Source of the DNA: Bacteroidaceae bacterium
GTDB lineage: Bacteria > Bacteroidota > Bacteroidia > Bacteroidales > Bacteroidaceae
Assembly (NCBI GenBank): GCA_017383485.1
Contig: JAFNXM010000005.1
Coordinates: 1-64,000, forward strand
Length of the DNA stretch: 64,000 nt
Direction: 5' to 3'
Below the pieces are notes generated by a model that was given only the letters and a program-made list of their open reading frames with translations, searched no databases and was not told the origin of the DNA. Positions 61,385-64,000 of the stretch are shown piece after piece; position 1 is the stretch's first letter, and every line of letters begins with the position of its first letter. The position numbers and the translations under genes are program-made.

Positions 61385-63163
61385 TTATTGTTCCGCATCT
61401 CCGTATTGGAAAAGCGTATTGTATTGAGCGCGGCTCATCACACGAACGAAGTTGCCGCCCCACAGTTTACGTAGCGAGCGTTCGTTCAAGCCCTCGGCCA
61501 TCAGACGTCTGGTCAGGGTGAGATAATCTGCCGCAGTCTGCAGACCACGTACGCCTCCGTCGCCATCAAAGTCTGACCCTATGCCCACATGGTCTATGCC
61601 AGCCACGTTGATCAGGTGCATGATGTGACGCACGGCGTCGTCGATTGTCGCTTCGCCTGATTCTACCAGGAAACCTTCGTAGAATGTGGCCTGCACTACG
61701 CCGCCCTTTTCCGCCAAGGCGCGGACTTGATCGTCGGTCAAGTTGCGAGGATGATTGCAGAGGGCTCTGGCTGATGAATGAGAGCAAATGACGGGGCGTG
61801 TAGATAATTCGAGCGTTTGATAAAACGTTTCCTCGGAAGCATGAGACAAGTCTATCATCATACCGACACGGTTCATTTCAGCTACGACCTGACGGCCAAA
61901 TTCACTCAATCCGCCGTGTTCGCGATTTGAACGGCTTGCCGAGTCGCAGATATCGTTGTCGCCGTTGTGACAAAGCGTCATGTAGACCACGCCCTCTCTG
62001 CGATAGCGCTCGATATTGCTCAGGTCCTTGCCAATAGCATAACCGTTCTCGATACCCAGCATGATAGATTTGCGATTCAACATTTTGTTGTTGAACAGGT
62101 CCTTGGGCGCCGAGGCTATTTGTACGCCATGAGAGGCTTGTACCTGTCGGCGAATTTCCTCCAAGATACTATCTGCATAGGTCGTAGCGACGAGGAGTTC
62201 GGCATCGCTTCTGCCTTTTTGTGGCAAATAGGCGGCCATCACGGCTGCATCCAGGGCGCCGTCGTACATCTTGTACAGGTCGACGCAACTGTTCGTATTG
62301 CGCTGCGAGAGGACTACACCCTGGTCGAATACCATCGGCGTGTCACAGTGCGAATCCAGGGTCAGGACGCGACGATGCACTTCGCGTGCTTTGCGATACG
62401 CCTCTGCTTCATCGACGAAGTGCTGGAACAGGGGCATCATGCGACGGTCGCCGTTCATGATGAAGGATTCGGGATGCCATTGCACACCCATGATGCTCTT
62501 CATCTCGTTGCTTTCTACCGCCTCGATCACGCCATCTGCCGATCGGGCAGTGATGCGCAGTTTGGGTCCGCTGTCTTTCACCGATTGGTGGTGGAATGAG
62601 TTGACGACAAACTCTGTGCCGAGCAATTGTGCTACGAGCGAGCCTTCCTCGGCCTGTACGCGGTGCGTCGGGGTGTGTCGTGGTGCATTCTGGCTGTGCT
62701 TAATCAGGTAGTCGCCGTCGTGTTCTGTGGCGATATCTTGATAGACACTGCCACCCAGGGCGGTTGCCAACACCTGGATGCCGCGACAGATGCCCAGCAT
62801 CGGCAGTCCGCAGTCGTAGGCTAGGCGTACAGCAAGCAGGTCCACCTTGTCGCGCATCGAGTTGATACCTCCGAGTCCGGGCAGTGGATCTTCGCCCCAA
62901 AACAGGGGGTTGACGTCTGCACCACCCGACAGCATTAGCCCATCAATGCGCGAGAGCAGATTGTACAGGTGAAACGGATTGTCTACGGGGGGGATGACTA
63001 TGGGAATACCACCTGCCACTTCGATACTGCGATAGTAAGCCTCGGCCAACTCGCAACCCTTGTCGCCAAAGTTTCCCATGATACCGATCAGGGGATAGGC
63101 GCGGTGACTGGGGTAGTGAGCGGTAATTTCGCTGTAAGTCGCGTTGATATCAAATGATTTCAT
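61385..63163 (-). CDS. Fusion of C26 gamma-glutamyl hydrolase and M19 membrane dipeptidase
   Basis: The 592-aa protein has two enzyme domains. Residues about 20-260 are a class I glutamine amidotransferase-like C26 domain (PuuD type) with GICRGIQVLA as the nucleophile elbow (Cys near 125) and GVQWHPES. Residues about 268-590 are an M19 renal-dipeptidase domain: TLDSHCDTP with the first zinc His, MTLCHNGDNDICD, DLSHASEETF, ICSHSSARALCNHPRNL, and HVGIGSDFDGDGG. The pair would cleave gamma-glutamyl compounds and then dipeptides. A -7 box TACATTTG (63177-63184, minus) lies just before the start. It has no signal peptide. It heads the cluster with the cyclase-like gene and sufE. Confidence 0.92.
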   Translation of the reverse strand: MKSFDINATYSEITAHYPSHRAYPLIGIMGNFGDKGCELAEAYYRSIEVAGGIPIVIPPVDNPFHLYNLLSRIDGLMLSGGADVNPLFWGEDPLPGLGGINSMRDKVDLLAVRLAYDCGLPMLGICRGIQVLATALGGSVYQDIATEHDGDYLIKHSQNAPRHTPTHRVQAEEGSLVAQLLGTEFVVNSFHHQSVKDSGPKLRITARSADGVIEAVESNEMKSIMGVQWHPESFIMNGDRRMMPLFQHFVDEAEAYRKAREVHRRVLTLDSHCDTPMVFDQGVVLSQRNTNSCVDLYKMYDGALDAAVMAAYLPQKGRSDAELLVATTYADSILEEIRRQVQASHGVQIASAPKDLFNNKMLNRKSIMLGIENGYAIGKDLSNIERYRREGVVYMTLCHNGDNDICDSASRSNREHGGLSEFGRQVVAEMNRVGMMIDLSHASEETFYQTLELSTRPVICSHSSARALCNHPRNLTDDQVRALAEKGGVVQATFYEGFLVESGEATIDDAVRHIMHLINVAGIDHVGIGSDFDGDGGVRGLQTAADYLTLTRRLMAEGLNERSLRKLWGGNFVRVMSRAQYNTLFQYGDAEQ

Positions 63164-63176
63164 ATTTTCTGTGTAG

Positions 63177-63184
63177 CAAATGTA
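63177..63184 (-). promoter_or_regulatory. -7 box for the C26-M19 gene
   Basis: TACATTTG on the minus strand ends 13 bases upstream of the start codon at 63163, so the predicted leader is only a few bases long. A -33 element is not clear. Confidence 0.5.
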
Positions 63185-63205
63185 GTGTTCTTGGCAGAAA
63201 CAGCC

Positions 63206-63526
63206 TTATCCATTCTTTTGGCCCTGTTCGGGATATTTCCTTTTGGGATTTCTGGGGAACCATCCCTTTTCCACTCGCTTTTGTTGGTCGAACAGTTCCT
63301 TGATGGTCCAAAAGGATGAAAATCCCACAATACTGAGCAGGGCGCTCCAAAAGAGGTCCTTGATCAGAAGTGCCGCCACCGAGCACACCAATCCAAGCAA
63401 CAGAAATAACCACCAGGGGCGTGTGCCAAAGTAGTATTCTGTCTTGATGACGATGGGGTGGAATATGCCGATGGTCAAGAATGTGGCACCGCCGAGTAGT
63501 AGGCCTTGCCAAGTCAAGTCTATCAT
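63206..63526 (-). CDS. DUF4491 membrane protein
   Basis: The 106-aa protein has three predicted membrane segments (residues about 6-24, 38-55, 60-78) and ends with a basic tail (FPRNPKRKYPEQGQKNG). GIFHPIVIKTEYYFGTRPWW and FSSFWTIKELFDQQKRVEKGW match the DUF4491 family of Bacteroidales. Its function is unknown. It is on the same strand as the Lrp-type gene upstream, separated from it by a family 1 repeat, so a separate transcript is likely. Confidence 0.85.
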   Translation of the reverse strand: MIDLTWQGLLLGGATFLTIGIFHPIVIKTEYYFGTRPWWLFLLLGLVCSVAALLIKDLFWSALLSIVGFSSFWTIKELFDQQKRVEKGWFPRNPKRKYPEQGQKNG

Positions 63527-63604
63527 AGTGTTGAATTTCGTTTTCCGAAGTGTCTCGCTTTTCGTAATATTTTTAGGCTGGTCAAGGGCGAAAAATGGTA
63601 TAAA

Positions 63605-63702
63605 GAAGGTCTTGAAAAAAAGGTCTGACCTTTTTTAAATTTCGCGACGTCTCGTTGAAAAAAGGTTTAGGCTTTTTCAAACAAGGTCTAACCTTTTTTT
63701 TA
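63605..63702. repeat. Family 1 minisatellite, copy 7 (reverse)
   Basis: Here the family appears in reverse: aatttcgcgacgtctcgttg and aaaaaggtttaggctttttc. The orientation is opposite to the copies at 25465 and 55628. Confidence 0.8.
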
Positions 63703-63710
63703 CAGCCTGC

Positions 63711-64000
63711 TTAGTCGTTGTTGTCTTCCAAATCGTCCACGATCACACCCTCGGCATTCATGCGTTCCATCAGCGCCCTCAGCTTCTTCGAGTTTACAGT
63801 CTGGTCCTTGCTGGGTATCATCACAGGCACTTGGCGTGAGAAACTTTGTTCGAGTGAAATCAATGTTTCAGTCGAAACGACACCTGGGATCTCCTGGATG
63901 TGGTGGTTGAGCAATTTCATCAGGTGTTCGTTGTCGCGGCAGTAGAGTTTCACCAACATAGTGTAGGGACCAGTGGTGAAGTGGCACTCCACGATCTCGT
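63711..64000 (-). CDS. Lrp/AsnC-type regulator, partial (N-terminal part beyond the window)
   Basis: The C-terminal 96 residues are visible. VECHFTTGPYTMLVKLYCRD is the start of the ligand-binding (RAM) domain of Lrp/AsnC regulators, and EIPGVVSTETLISLEQSF is its second half. The tail is acidic (DDLEDNND). The HTH lies upstream of the window edge. These regulators respond to amino acids and control transcription. Family 1 repeats lie just after the stop codon. The effector cannot be read from this part. Confidence 0.9.
   Translation of the reverse strand, partial: EIVECHFTTGPYTMLVKLYCRDNEHLMKLLNHHIQEIPGVVSTETLISLEQSFSRQVPVMIPSKDQTVNSKKLRALMERMNAEGVIVDDLEDNND

Overview
This window looks like chromosomal DNA of a Bacteroidales bacterium, probably close to Prevotellaceae (inference). 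Evidence: many genes are preceded by the Bacteroidetes sigma-ABfr promoter (TTTG, about 19 bp, TAnnTTTG); exported proteins end in the Bacteroidales tail (YDLSGRR...GVYIVNGKK); there are many lipoproteins, a TonB-dependent receptor, DUF2723, DUF1846, DUF4491 and DUF5689 families, the long form of IspG, and the neighbour set rpoN-PAP2-purE-ispG. No rRNA, CRISPR array, intact IS or prophage was seen; one tRNA (Arg-CCU) is present.

Layout. 1-8.5 kb: secreted alpha-L-fucosidase, a large secreted GEVED-type protein, a 1.3-kb gene-poor stretch with a nested palindrome and a structured-RNA candidate, and an M16 protease. 8.6-14 kb: tRNA-Arg, prmC divergent from ribD, two small genes, hisS. 14-22.2 kb: one minus-strand operon encoding a TonB-dependent receptor, a DUF5689 lipoprotein, two further lipoproteins and two exported nucleases, read here as an extracellular nucleic-acid scavenging system. 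22.2-23.8 kb: an HU-like/membrane peptide/amidase/34-aa peptide cassette. 24-30 kb: a glycosyltransferase, DUF1846 protein, and a chimeric surface protein behind a leader with tetranucleotide repeats and a terminator-like hairpin, followed by small ORFs. 30-40 kb: sbcC, sbcD, ispG, purE, PAP2, rpoN. 40-47 kb: purL, then a 1.03-kb island bounded by a 62-bp perfect repeat of the purL 3' end, a YjbQ-family gene, and an AT-rich PD-(D/E)XK nuclease. 47.6-55.4 kb: nadB, Sel1 lipoprotein, second copy of the structured RNA, flavin reductase, NodB deacetylase, DUF2723 membrane protein. 56-64 kb: a hemerythrin-like di-iron/LuxR regulator, hppA, sufE, a glutaminyl-cyclase-like lipoprotein, a C26-M19 fusion peptidase, DUF4491 and a partial Lrp-type regulator.

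Cross-cutting signals. Three families of short dispersed minisatellites occupy the intergenic spaces. One (T-rich, CGAGG-containing, about 21-bp unit) also appears inside prmC, where it encodes about ten heptads just before the SAM-binding motif. A second (9-bp unit) occurs only in the spacers of the nuclease operon. The strongest novelty candidates are the paired rod-shaped RNA with compensatory changes, the nuclease/TonB operon, the prmC expansion, the di-iron LuxR regulator, and the purL-end duplication.
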